A DNA stretch of 47,905 bases, from contig JAFGSN010000017.1 in assembly GCA_016934575.1 (NCBI GenBank), positions 1-47,905 on the forward strand, written 5' to 3'. This document shows positions 35,113 to 43,916 of the stretch, piece after piece. Position 1 is the stretch's first letter. Every line of letters starts with the position of its first letter. Source of the DNA: Vicinamibacteria bacterium (GTDB taxonomy: Bacteria; Acidobacteriota; Vicinamibacteria; Fen-336). The notes beneath the pieces were generated by a model, which made no database searches, was not told the DNA's origin, and saw only the letters and a program-made list of their open reading frames with translations. The position numbers and the translations under genes were made by a program.

Positions 35113-37278
35113 ATGATTCGCTTCGAGGATATCGTCGACACGGTCCAGCGTCATCACCCTGGAGCGGACCTGGAGATTGTGCGTAAGGCCTATGTTTTCT
35201 CGGCGGTGGAACATAGGGGTCAAACGCGCGCGTCAGGCGAGCCCTATCTCGTTCATCCGCTTGAAGTCGCCGCGATTCTGGCCAATCTCCGCATGGATCC
35301 CACCTGCGTCGCGGTTGGTCTTCTCCACGACGTGCTCGAGGACACGCTGACGACGCCCGACCGTCTCGCGACGCACTTCGGCACGGACGTGCTGCGTCTC
35401 GTGGAAGGCGTCACCAAGATCAGCAAGATTTCACTCGCAACGTCCGAGGAATGCGAGGCGGAGAGCTGCCGCAAGATGTTGCTCGCCATCGTGAACGACG
35501 CGCGCGTCATCCTGGTGAAGCTCGCCGATCGATTGCACAACATGAGGACGGTGCAACATCTGGCCGCGGATCGCCGCCTGAGAATCGCGCGCGAGACGAT
35601 GGACATATACGCGCCTCTGGCCGGACGGTTGGGAATGGGCAAGATCCGCAACGAGCTCGAGGATCTGGCGTTTCAGTATCTGGAGCCCGAAGCCTTCGCC
35701 GAGCTCACAGAGCGCGTCGAGGACCGGCGCCAGCGGTCGTCGACGCTCATCGAGAAGGTCTGTAAGATTCTCATGGAAAAGCTCACGGCCGCGAGCATCG
35801 AAGCGACGGTCGAGGGACGCACCAAGCGGCTCTATTCGATTTACCAGAAACTACAACGACAACGCATCGATCTCGACCGTGTTTATGATCTCGTCGCCAT
35901 CCGCGTCATCGTTCCCAGAGTAACGGACTGCTATACGACGCTCGGCATCGTTCACAGTCTGTGGCGGCCGGTGCCCGGGCGCTTCAAGGATTTCATCGCC
36001 ATGAAGCGTCCCAACGGTTACCAGTCGCTGCACTCCTCGGTGATTGGCGAAGAGGGGCAGCCCTTCGAGATACAGATACGCACGCATGAGATGCACAAGA
36101 TCGCGGAGGAGGGCATCGCCGCCCACTGGAAATACAAGGAGGGCTGGAGCGGGCCGTCCAAGGACGACGAGACTTTTGCATGGCTGCGTCATGTCCTCGA
36201 ATGGCAGAAAGACGTCGCGGATCCTCGCGAGTTCATGAGCTCGCTCAAGCTCGATCTCTACCCCGAGGAGGTCTACTGCTTCACGCCCAGGGGCGAGGTC
36301 AAGAGCCTGCCCCGCGACGCGACGCCCGTTGACTTTGCCTACGCCGTCCACACCGAGGTCGGACATCAGTGCACCGGCGCGCGCGTCAACGGGAAGATCG
36401 TCGAATTGCGCCACCGTTTGCAGAATGGAGACATCGTCGAGATCCTGACGTCGACGGGGCGCCGCCCGAGCCGCGATTGGTTGTCCTTCGTCGTCACTAA
36501 TCGCGCGCGCACCAAAATCCGCCACTATCTGAATGCCGCCTCCAAACGACAGGCTTTGGAGATCGGACGCAAACATCTCGAACGCGAGCTGCGACGCTTC
36601 GACCTCACGTTCAAGAAAGCCGGCGAAAGCGGCCGGCTCGAACGGATCGCCGAAGAGCTGGGGGCGGGCGCGAGAGTCGACGATCTTTTGGCGTCAATCG
36701 GCTACGGCAAGGTGTCGATGAGGCAGGTTCTCGGCCGCCTGGTTTCCCCTGAACGGCTCGCCGCGCGCCCCGAGGAAAAAACGCCGTCCATGGCGTCCCG
36801 TGTCAAGCGACTGCTCAAGGCGGGTGACGATCGCATTCGAGTCAAGGGAACGGACGACTTGCTGATTTATCGCGCCAAATGCTGCAATCCCATCATGGGC
36901 GAGCCGATCGTGGGTTACATCACACGCGGCCGCGGCGTTTCGGTGCACTCCGAGCAATGCCCCAACATCGTCAACTTGCTCTATGATCCTGGACGCCGCG
37001 TTGAAGTCGAGTGGGAGCAGAACGAAGCGAGCGCTTACGACGTGCAACTCACGGTAACGATCGAGGAACGCCCCAATCTTCTGGCGGGAATCACCGCGCG
37101 TCTCGCCGACATGAACGCCGAGATACGAACGGCGGAGGCTCAGATCTTCGACGATCGTACCGCGGCGATCGACTTGACCGTGAGCGTGCAGAACCTGAAG
37201 CACCTCGAACGCGTGATCGAATCCGTCAAACGCATGGGCGGCGTCATTACCATTGAACGGCAGGCGGCGACGCGTTGA
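35113..37278 (+). CDS. rel: Bifunctional (p)ppGpp synthetase/hydrolase (RelA/SpoT family)
   Basis: Stringent-response alarmone enzyme. The 721-aa protein has domains in order. An HD hydrolase domain (about 20-190) keeps the metal-binding set (HRGQTRASGEPYLVHPLEV, LLHDVLEDT), so hydrolysis is predicted active. The synthetase domain (about 235-350) has YDLVAIRVIV, then KRPNGYQSLHSSV and EIQIRTHEMHKIAEEGIAAHW. A TGS domain (about 385-445; YCFTPRGEVKSLPRDATPVD) and a ZBD/CC region (CCNPIMGEPIVGYI) follow, with a C-terminal ACT domain (about 640-720). With both active sites it is a Rel/SpoT-type enzyme. Its stop directly abuts the rpmB stop on the other strand. Confidence 0.97.
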   Translation: MIRFEDIVDTVQRHHPGADLEIVRKAYVFSAVEHRGQTRASGEPYLVHPLEVAAILANLRMDPTCVAVGLLHDVLEDTLTTPDRLATHFGTDVLRLVEGVTKISKISLATSEECEAESCRKMLLAIVNDARVILVKLADRLHNMRTVQHLAADRRLRIARETMDIYAPLAGRLGMGKIRNELEDLAFQYLEPEAFAELTERVEDRRQRSSTLIEKVCKILMEKLTAASIEATVEGRTKRLYSIYQKLQRQRIDLDRVYDLVAIRVIVPRVTDCYTTLGIVHSLWRPVPGRFKDFIAMKRPNGYQSLHSSVIGEEGQPFEIQIRTHEMHKIAEEGIAAHWKYKEGWSGPSKDDETFAWLRHVLEWQKDVADPREFMSSLKLDLYPEEVYCFTPRGEVKSLPRDATPVDFAYAVHTEVGHQCTGARVNGKIVELRHRLQNGDIVEILTSTGRRPSRDWLSFVVTNRARTKIRHYLNAASKRQALEIGRKHLERELRRFDLTFKKAGESGRLERIAEELGAGARVDDLLASIGYGKVSMRQVLGRLVSPERLAARPEEKTPSMASRVKRLLKAGDDRIRVKGTDDLLIYRAKCCNPIMGEPIVGYITRGRGVSVHSEQCPNIVNLLYDPGRRVEVEWEQNEASAYDVQLTVTIEERPNLLAGITARLADMNAEIRTAEAQIFDDRTAAIDLTVSVQNLKHLERVIESVKRMGGVITIERQAATR

Positions 37279-37500
37279 TCATGGAATCAAGCGGCGGACG
37301 GCTCCGCGCCCGGCGGGTTTGACGACACGGCCCGAACGCAAGCACCGAGTGCACACACGCAACGTGCGATGCGTCCCGTCCAGCACCACGCGCACGCGGC
37401 GGAGATTGGGATGGAATCGACGATGCGTCACGTTGTGAGCATGGCTCACACGATTGCCGAATTGAGTGCCCTTGCCACAGAGATCGCAACGCCGTGCCAT
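37279..37500 (-). CDS. rpmB: 50S ribosomal protein L28
   Basis: 73 aa. MARRCDLCGKGTQFGN, then NRVSHAHNVTHRRFHPNLRRV and RVCTRCLRSG are diagnostic of L28. Cys pairs CDLC and CTRC make it the zinc-binding (C+) form. ATG 37500 has GGAGG 4 bases upstream; the open frame 5' of it is not translated by family length. It has its own promoter (37548-37575). It converges with rel with no base between the two stop codons. Confidence 0.97.
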   Translation of the reverse strand: MARRCDLCGKGTQFGNRVSHAHNVTHRRFHPNLRRVRVVLDGTHRTLRVCTRCLRSGRVVKPAGRGAVRRLIP

Positions 37501-37547
37501 TTTGCCTCCAATGCCATCGGATCCCATGCGAGACCCGGAAAGATGAT

Positions 37548-37575
37548 ATTCTACGCAAGATGGCCCGTGGGTCAA
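37548..37575 (-). promoter_or_regulatory. Promoter of rpmB
   Basis: Minus strand TTGACC (37575-37570), 16-base spacer, TAGAAT (37553-37548). The expected start is near 37541 with a leader of about 41 bases. Confidence 0.6.
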
Positions 37576-37735
37576 CCCGATGGAATCCGGGTGCCATGGA
37601 TCCCGTTACGGTCAAGAGGTGTCTCATGGTTGGCACCATCTCGGACGTCTGATGGTTAACGTGATGAGAAGTCCAGAAAGATGTCCGTGAGCTTTTAAAA
37701 GTTCTTTCTTTGCAGGGCTTTACAGGAGAAACCCC

Positions 37736-38722
37736 ATGATCCTGAGGAATACAGCGCGTTTCATCGCGGTCGTTCTCGTCACCGTTACCCTGTCCGGGTG
37801 CTCCGTGGTTCGAGATCTTCGGGCCAAGCAGGCGTATCTGGACGGCAATAAAAAGTACACGGAAGAAAACTACAAGGATGCCATCCCCCTGTACGAGCGG
37901 GCTCTGCTTTTCAAACCCGACATGGCGGCGGCGCATTTCTATCTCGCCAGCTCGCATCTGGCGCTCTATCGGCCCGACCGACCTGGGGACGAGAACCGGT
38001 CTCACATCGAAACGGCCTTGAAGGAGTATCAGGCCACTCTCGCGCAAAACAACGGCGCGAGCGAAAGCGACAAGAAGCTCCGCCGCGATACGCTGATGGC
38101 GCTGATCTCGATTCACTCTGATGATCCCTTCAAGAGCTTCGACGATGCCCGCCGTTACGCCACGGAGCTCGTTAACGATGATCCGAACAACTTGACGAAC
38201 CTTTTCGCCATGGCGAACCTTTTCGAAAAGTTCGAGCAGATCGACGAGGCGGAGGCCACCTATAAAAAAGCGCGCGAGCTCAATCCTCAAGACGTCAAAG
38301 CCTGCAAGGCCCTGGCCGCCTTCTACAACAAGACCTACTGGAAAGGCAGCGCGCGATTCGACGATACCATGGCGATTCAGGAGCAATGCGTGGCTCTCAC
38401 GCCGGACGACCCCACGGTCTATCACACTGTCGCCGCGTTCTACTGGGACAAGGGATATCGCGACCCCATGCTCTCGGACGTCAAGAAGAGAGAATACGCA
38501 CAAAAGTGCTTGGACAATGTCACGAAAGCGCTGGAGCTCAAGTCTGATTATTTCGAGGCATGCGTCTACGAGAACCTCTGTTACCGGTTGATGGGCTACG
38601 CCACCTCGAATGCCCGGGAGCGTCAGCGGCTGTTCGACCGCGCCGACGAGATCAAGAACGAGTGCAACGAGATTCGTCGGCGGCAGCAAATCGAGCAAAA
38701 GGTCGAAGCCACGGCAGACTAA
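37736..38722 (+). CDS. TPR-repeat lipoprotein, 328 aa
   Basis: AGGAG lies 7 bases before ATG 37736. A lipoprotein signal ends at lipobox LSGC (Cys22). Residues about 30-300 hold roughly five tetratricopeptide-like helical pairs (AYLDGNKKYTEENYKDAIPL, then YERALLFKPDMAAAHFYLAS; TNLFAMANLFEKFEQIDEAE; TVYHTVAAFYWDKGYRD). The C-terminus is charged (RADEIKNECNEIRRRQQ). Such proteins are outer-membrane-anchored scaffolds. No neighbour in the same direction suggests a partner; it converges with dnaG after 9 bases. Confidence 0.85.
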   Translation: MILRNTARFIAVVLVTVTLSGCSVVRDLRAKQAYLDGNKKYTEENYKDAIPLYERALLFKPDMAAAHFYLASSHLALYRPDRPGDENRSHIETALKEYQATLAQNNGASESDKKLRRDTLMALISIHSDDPFKSFDDARRYATELVNDDPNNLTNLFAMANLFEKFEQIDEAEATYKKARELNPQDVKACKALAAFYNKTYWKGSARFDDTMAIQEQCVALTPDDPTVYHTVAAFYWDKGYRDPMLSDVKKREYAQKCLDNVTKALELKSDYFEACVYENLCYRLMGYATSNARERQRLFDRADEIKNECNEIRRRQQIEQKVEATAD

Positions 38723-38731
38723 TCGACCGGC

Positions 38732-40480
38732 TCACGGCTCCACCAGACGCCGCATCAGATCCTGCTTCGCGCGGAGGAGCGCCTCGATATCGCTCTCGGG
38801 CGCTTGATCGATCTTTCGTTGAACTTCGGCGAGACGTCGGCTCAAGGCCCGGCGGCTCAACTCCAGAACGCACTCCATGGCGCTTTGCTCGCTTGCGGGC
38901 GATTCCTCGAGGGCCAGCGCATGGAGCCGGCGGCGATCGTCATCACAGACGATCTCGCTCAAAGACGCCAGCGAGGGCTTCATGCCCTGAAGCAGCAATC
39001 GCCGCGCGGCGACGAGGATCGCGGCCGCGGGCAATCCTTCGATGTCTTCCTCGACGATTTGACGCAATGCATCGTCCACGCCTTCGCCCTGCTTCAACAA
39101 GCGGGCCAAGAGCAACCGTTCGACCGGCAGAAAATCACGGAGCTGCGGATATCTGGCGACGGGCGCGCCCTCCGAATCGAGACGGCCCGACCGCGCAGCA
39201 AGAGCAAGACGCAGCTCCTCGACCATCGCCGTCTCGTCCAGACGCCCGTGTCCTGCCAGAACGGGCAACCATGCGGCGCGCTCCACCGGGCTTTCGATCC
39301 GCGCCAGCGCCGGGAGGACGGCGTTCACGAAGGCCTTCTTGCCGGCAGGAGTGCGCACGTCGTTTTCACCGGCGGCGCGCTTCATCAACCACTCCATGTA
39401 CGGCGGCGCGGACTCAAGACTGGATCGATATGCATCCACGCCCTCGGACCGGAGATAGGTGTCCGGATCGTGACCTGCGGGAAGCTCGGCGACGCGGACG
39501 TCCAATCCCTCGGCGATGAGCGTGTCGATGCTGCGCGAAGTCGCGTTCTGTCCGGCATCGTCCTGGTCGAAGTTGACGATCACGCGGTTGACGAAACGAC
39601 GGAGCAGCCGCGCATGATGCGAGGACAACGCCGTGCCGCATGTGGCCACGGTTTCCGCCACACCGAGTTCGATCGCTCGCGCCACGTCGAGATAGCCTTC
39701 CATGATCACCGCCCGGCCGCCTTTGCGAAACGCTTCCTTGGCCCATGAAAGTCCGTAGAGCAGCCGCGCTTTCTGATAGACGTCCGTCTCGGGCGTATTC
39801 AGGTACTTCGGTTCGCTGCCGTCAAGACTTCGCGCGCCGAAGCCCACGACGCGGCCGCCTTCGTCCAAGATAGGAAAGACAGCGCGATTGCGAAAGCGAT
39901 CGTAATGTCCGCGTTTGTCTTGACGTTCCAGCACGAGTCCCGCGGCCTTCAGCAAATCCGTCGGGAACCGTCTTCCGATGTGTCCCAATAAATCGTCCCA
40001 GGCGCTCGAGGCGGCTCCAGCCCGAATGCGTTCAAGCGTCTCTTTTTTGAAGCCGCGCCCAAGAAGATACTCGCGAGCCACGCTCCCGGAGGATCGCCAA
40101 AGATTTTTCGTGAAATGACTCGCCGCCGCCTCCAAGGCCGCGAGAAGCGCCTGGCGCCGACCCGATCGCCGCTCTTCCTCTCCGCCGCTTCTCGGGACGG
40201 CAACGCCAAAACGACGTGCCACCTGCGCCACGGCCTCGGGAAAGCTGACGCGTTCGTGCAACATCACGAATCGAAAAATGTCGCCGCCCTCTCCGCATCC
40301 GAAGCAGTGAAACGCCGGGGGATCGGCACGAACATTGAACGAAGGCGTCTTCTCCTGATGAAACGGACAGAGTCCCTTCCACGAAGAGCCGGCCTTCTTG
40401 AGCGCAACATGCTCGGCGATGTACCGCACAATATCGGCCGTCCGGCGAACCTCTTCCACGAAACCGTCGGGATACGCCAT
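38732..40480 (-). CDS. dnaG: DNA primase
   Basis: Makes RNA primers at the replication fork. The 582-aa protein has an N-terminal CHC2 zinc finger with Cys38, His41, Cys59, Cys62 (GLCPFHQEKTPSF, then FHCFGCGEGGD). The primase core holds the TOPRIM acidic residues (IMEGYLDV and VNFDQDDAGQ), followed by a helical C-terminal helicase-binding domain. Start ATG 40480 overlaps the mutS2 stop (TGATG); the open frame 33 codons further 5' is not used because the family start MAYPDGFVEEVRRTADIV matches here. Length fits E. coli DnaG (581 aa). Confidence 0.97.
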   Translation of the reverse strand: MAYPDGFVEEVRRTADIVRYIAEHVALKKAGSSWKGLCPFHQEKTPSFNVRADPPAFHCFGCGEGGDIFRFVMLHERVSFPEAVAQVARRFGVAVPRSGGEEERRSGRRQALLAALEAAASHFTKNLWRSSGSVAREYLLGRGFKKETLERIRAGAASSAWDDLLGHIGRRFPTDLLKAAGLVLERQDKRGHYDRFRNRAVFPILDEGGRVVGFGARSLDGSEPKYLNTPETDVYQKARLLYGLSWAKEAFRKGGRAVIMEGYLDVARAIELGVAETVATCGTALSSHHARLLRRFVNRVIVNFDQDDAGQNATSRSIDTLIAEGLDVRVAELPAGHDPDTYLRSEGVDAYRSSLESAPPYMEWLMKRAAGENDVRTPAGKKAFVNAVLPALARIESPVERAAWLPVLAGHGRLDETAMVEELRLALAARSGRLDSEGAPVARYPQLRDFLPVERLLLARLLKQGEGVDDALRQIVEEDIEGLPAAAILVAARRLLLQGMKPSLASLSEIVCDDDRRRLHALALEESPASEQSAMECVLELSRRALSRRLAEVQRKIDQAPESDIEALLRAKQDLMRRLVEP

Positions 40481-42918
40481 CAGTCCCTCAGTACGACGAT
40501 CGAGGCGCCCGCACCGCCCTCGCTCGGGAGCGCGGCTCGGATACGCGCGACATGAGGATGGTCCGAAAGCAAGGCGCACACGGCGCGACGCAACCGACCC
40601 GTGCCATGGACCACCCGAAGCTCCACCATGTCCGCCAGAATGGCGTCGTCCAGCAGCTTGTCCAGTCTCACAAGCGCCTCCTCGACCGTGAGACCGGCGA
40701 GATTGGCCTCTCCGGGCGAATGGCGACGAACCGGCGGTTCACCTTCTCGTGTGCGCGGGCGCTGGAAGGGAGAGGATTCGATACGAGTCAGCTCTTCACG
40801 CGGAACTCGCAAGCGCTTTCCTTCGATTTCGAGTTCCGCTTCATCGGCTGAAGGCCAACCAAGAAGGGAGCCGACGACGCCGAACGTTTTCACCCGCACT
40901 CGGTCTCCGACGGAGATGCACCCGGCGGACAGCGGCTCCGAAACGGCGACTTCATCCCCGATCGCCTGATCAAGCCGAGAGAACGCGTCATGGGCCGCTC
41001 GACGCGCGCGCTGTCCGGCACGAATCGGATTTCTCGTCGTCTCGGTCGCCAGACGCAGCACAATCGCGCGAATCTCGTCGTCCGCGCATGCCAGCATCTC
41101 ATCGCGCTTTCTTCGATAACGCTCGCTCTCCTCGCGCATGTCCATGCGTCTTCGCGATTCCAGCTTTTCGATTTCACGAGCGTGTTCGGCGCGAGCCCGC
41201 GCCAGCTCTTCGCGTTCCTCCGCAAGACGAGCGCGTAGCTCGATCGTCTCTCGTTCCTGCTTCGCCATTCGCTTGAGATGATCGATCGCCTCGACCTCGC
41301 GTCGGCTCAGTCGTGATCGGGCCTCGATGAGAATCGACTCGGGCAGGCCCAACCGTTCGGCCATTTCAAAAGCAAGGCTGCGACCCTGCGCGCCATAACT
41401 GAGTCTGAAATCCGGTTTATACGTATCGGGATCGAATCCCAGGGCGGCGCAGGTCACGCCCGGAGCCGTCAAGGAAAAGGACTTGATCGCTTCATGATGC
41501 GTCGTCGCGACCACCAGCGCTCCGGCGCGGTGGAAAAACTCGATCACGCCCACGCCCAGCGCTCCGCCTTCCGACGGATCCGTGCCGGAACCCAGCTCAT
41601 CGAGCAGAACGAGAGCCGGGGACTCGAGATTTCGCGTCATCTCGATTATGGTCGTGAGATGCGCCGAGAACGTCGAAAGATCCGCGGCGATGGACTGCTC
41701 GTCGCCGATATCGGCGAAAACGGTGCGAAAGACCGGCAAAACGCTCCCCGCCGCCGCCGGAATGAAAAGACCGCTCTGGGCCATGAGCGCGAGAAGTCCG
41801 ACAGTCTTGAGCGCGACAGTCTTGCCGCCGGCGTTCGGCCCGCTGATCACGAGCACCGGCGATTCGGGCTCGATTCGAATACTAATCGGCACTGGTTCCA
41901 CCGCGGCGCGTCGTGAAACGCCCGATCCGTCCTCAAGCTCCGTGATAAGAAGCGGATGTCGCGCTTGCTCAAGCGCGATACGCAGCCCATCGCTGATTTC
42001 CGGAGCGAAAGCCCGCATGTCGCCGGCCAGAATCGCTTTCGCCTGCAGGGCATCAAGCTGCGCGAGCGTTTGGAAAGCGCGCTCGAGGTCGGGCAGACGA
42101 TCGTGAACGCGCGCGGTCAGATCCGCGAGAACGCGTGCGATCTCCCTCTGTTCCTCGTCCACCAAGGCGACGACATCGTTGTTCAGCTCCACAATACGAA
42201 GAGGCTCGACGAAAAGGCTTGCTCCGGAGCTCGATGCGCCATGAATGATGCCCGGAATCCGGGCTCGATGCTCCGACTTCACGACCAGAACGTAGCGCTC
42301 GTTGCGCGACGTGATCAGCCGCTCCTGAAGAAATCGCTCGTTGTCGCGATCGTCCAAGAATGAATCCAAGATCGCCTGCAGCGCGGAACGAGCGGCGCGT
42401 ATTCGGCGCCGAATGTCCGCCAGCCGAGGAGACGCTTCGTCGGCCACCTCGCCGTCGGGTTGAATCGCGCGACGTATGGCCGCAGCCATGTCCGTGACGT
42501 CAGGGATCCTCCCCGCCAACGACGACAGACGTGGAGCGTTCTCGCACGGCGCCAGGACACGGCGAACATGGACGGCCAGCTCGACAAGCGAGACGACGGT
42601 CATTAGCTGCGACGGATCGAGCCGGCCGCCAACGGCTCTCGCAACGCCAAACACCGCGCCGACGTCCGGAAGACTCTGATAGGGCAGGGCGCCTTCCGTT
42701 TCGAGGACACAAACGGCCTGCCTCGTCATCTCGAGAGACTCTCGAACGGATGAGACGTCATGCAGGGGCCGAGTTCGCATGACAAGTTCTCGGCCGGCGC
42801 GCGAACGCGCTCGAAGACGAAGCATCTCGAGAATGGCGTCGTACTCGAGCGAATGGAAAACGCCAGCGTCATGGGAAGACGGCGTGAATGATGGATCGCC
42901 CACTGTCATCCGTGTCAT
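40480..42918 (-). CDS. mutS2: Endonuclease MutS2
   Basis: MutS-homologue ATPase with a C-terminal Smr domain. In other bacteria it limits recombination and acts in collided-ribosome rescue. 812 aa. The N-terminal region is helical (FHSLEYDAILEMLRLRARSRAG). The ATPase has Walker A GPNAGGKTVALKT, LLDELGSGTDPSEGGAL (Walker B) and TTHHEAIK. A long coiled coil follows (RMAKQERETIELRARLAEER), then the Smr domain near the end (GLTVEEALVRLDKLLDDAI, VVHGTGRLRRAV). The classical Smr LDLRG is replaced by ANLAGLTVEEA, so the first Smr motif is altered. Start ATG 42918 or 42909 (GAGG 10 bases before the latter). Confidence 0.95.
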   Translation of the reverse strand: MTRMTVGDPSFTPSSHDAGVFHSLEYDAILEMLRLRARSRAGRELVMRTRPLHDVSSVRESLEMTRQAVCVLETEGALPYQSLPDVGAVFGVARAVGGRLDPSQLMTVVSLVELAVHVRRVLAPCENAPRLSSLAGRIPDVTDMAAAIRRAIQPDGEVADEASPRLADIRRRIRAARSALQAILDSFLDDRDNERFLQERLITSRNERYVLVVKSEHRARIPGIIHGASSSGASLFVEPLRIVELNNDVVALVDEEQREIARVLADLTARVHDRLPDLERAFQTLAQLDALQAKAILAGDMRAFAPEISDGLRIALEQARHPLLITELEDGSGVSRRAAVEPVPISIRIEPESPVLVISGPNAGGKTVALKTVGLLALMAQSGLFIPAAAGSVLPVFRTVFADIGDEQSIAADLSTFSAHLTTIIEMTRNLESPALVLLDELGSGTDPSEGGALGVGVIEFFHRAGALVVATTHHEAIKSFSLTAPGVTCAALGFDPDTYKPDFRLSYGAQGRSLAFEMAERLGLPESILIEARSRLSRREVEAIDHLKRMAKQERETIELRARLAEEREELARARAEHAREIEKLESRRRMDMREESERYRRKRDEMLACADDEIRAIVLRLATETTRNPIRAGQRARRAAHDAFSRLDQAIGDEVAVSEPLSAGCISVGDRVRVKTFGVVGSLLGWPSADEAELEIEGKRLRVPREELTRIESSPFQRPRTREGEPPVRRHSPGEANLAGLTVEEALVRLDKLLDDAILADMVELRVVHGTGRLRRAVCALLSDHPHVARIRAALPSEGGAGASIVVLRD

Positions 42919-42934
42919 ACCTCGCGCCCGTGTG

Positions 42935-43702
42935 TCAAGGAAGAGGCGACCGGTGAACGCTACGCAGAATCAGGCTGGCAAGGTATCCGGCGCCAAAGCC
43001 ATTATCGATGTTCACGACAGCTACGCCAGTTGCGCAGCTATTGAGCATCGTCAGAAGAGCGGACAGCCCTTGAAACGAGGCGCCATAGCCAACGCTGGTT
43101 GGAACAGCGATAACAGGCGCCGCCACCAATCCCGAGACCACAGACGGCAGCGCGCCCTCCATGCCCGCGACGACGACGATGACCGCCGCCTGTCGAATAC
43201 GCGGCGTTTGATCGAGCAGTCGATGCAAACCGGCGACGCCGACGTCGTAGATCCGATCAACGGCGGCGCCGTTGAACTCGGCAGTCACAGCCGCCTCCTC
43301 GGAGACCGCCATGTCGGATGTACCGGCGCACACAACGGCGGCTCTGCCGGGAAGAGCGGGCGCGGGACGGATCGTCAGGGTTATCGCCGAAGCCGCTTCA
43401 TGGAAGAGGGCCTGGGGATGAAGCTCGCGAAGGCGGTCATGGACGGCTCGATCGGCGCGAGTCACCAGCACGTTCTGCCCATGGTCGATCAGACGCCGAA
43501 CAATGGCGCAGATCTGTTCGGTGGATTTGCCCGGACCATAAACGACTTCGGCGAAACCGCGGCGTAAACCTCGATGATGGTCGATCTTAGCGAAACCGAG
43601 ATCTTCGTAGGGGAGGGTCTCCAGGCGCTGGAATGCCTCTTCCGGGGTCGTTTCCCGGTTCCAGACTCTCTTGAGCAGTGATTCGATTTCTCGCGGATCC
43701 AA
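42935..43702 (-). CDS. larB: Nickel-pincer cofactor biosynthesis protein LarB (NCAIR-mutase-like)
   Basis: LarB carboxylates nicotinic acid adenine dinucleotide in making the nickel pincer cofactor. The 255-aa protein has an N-terminal helical part (DPREIESLLKRVWNRETTPEEAF), then FAKIDHHRGLRRGFAEVVYGPGK, and a C-terminal PurE-like core (VVCAGTSDMAVSEEAAVTAE, then IVVVAGMEGALPSVVSGLVA, VIAVPTSVGYGASFQG). The start is TTG 43702: the promoter -10 covers the earlier GTG at 43744, and the family begins here. It is 16 bases ahead of mutS2, so larB-mutS2-dnaG may be one operon. larA, larC and larE are not in the window. Confidence 0.9.
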   Translation of the reverse strand: MDPREIESLLKRVWNRETTPEEAFQRLETLPYEDLGFAKIDHHRGLRRGFAEVVYGPGKSTEQICAIVRRLIDHGQNVLVTRADRAVHDRLRELHPQALFHEAASAITLTIRPAPALPGRAAVVCAGTSDMAVSEEAAVTAEFNGAAVDRIYDVGVAGLHRLLDQTPRIRQAAVIVVVAGMEGALPSVVSGLVAAPVIAVPTSVGYGASFQGLSALLTMLNSCATGVAVVNIDNGFGAGYLASLILRSVHRSPLP

Positions 43703-43742
43703 GGGCGCTTCTTTCGATTGACTTGCGACGAAGCTTCGATAC

Positions 43743-43771
43743 ACTATAAGACCGGAATCGACACGGGACAA
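43743..43771 (-). promoter_or_regulatory. Sigma70-like promoter of larB-mutS2-dnaG
   Basis: Minus strand TTGTCC (43771-43766), 17-base spacer, TATAGT (43748-43743). The expected start is near 43736, giving a leader of about 34 bases before TTG 43702. Confidence 0.6.
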
Positions 43772-43868
43772 GCCGCCTCCGGCTGTCGGAAGCGGCCATC
43801 GGTTGTCGTTAGAGGTTATCCGATTGCAGCAGCAGGCAACAGGCGCATGAAACCTCCTAAGGGATATC

Positions 43869-43897
43869 TTCGACTGGCGCGTCGATGACCGTACGAT
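43869..43897 (+). promoter_or_regulatory. Promoter of the GT2 synthase
   Basis: TTCGAC (43869-43874), 17-base spacer, TACGAT (43892-43897); start expected near 43904, about 13 bases before ATG 43917. No ribosome site is seen. Confidence 0.45.
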
Positions 43898-43916
43898 TGG
43901 AACCCATCTACACGTT

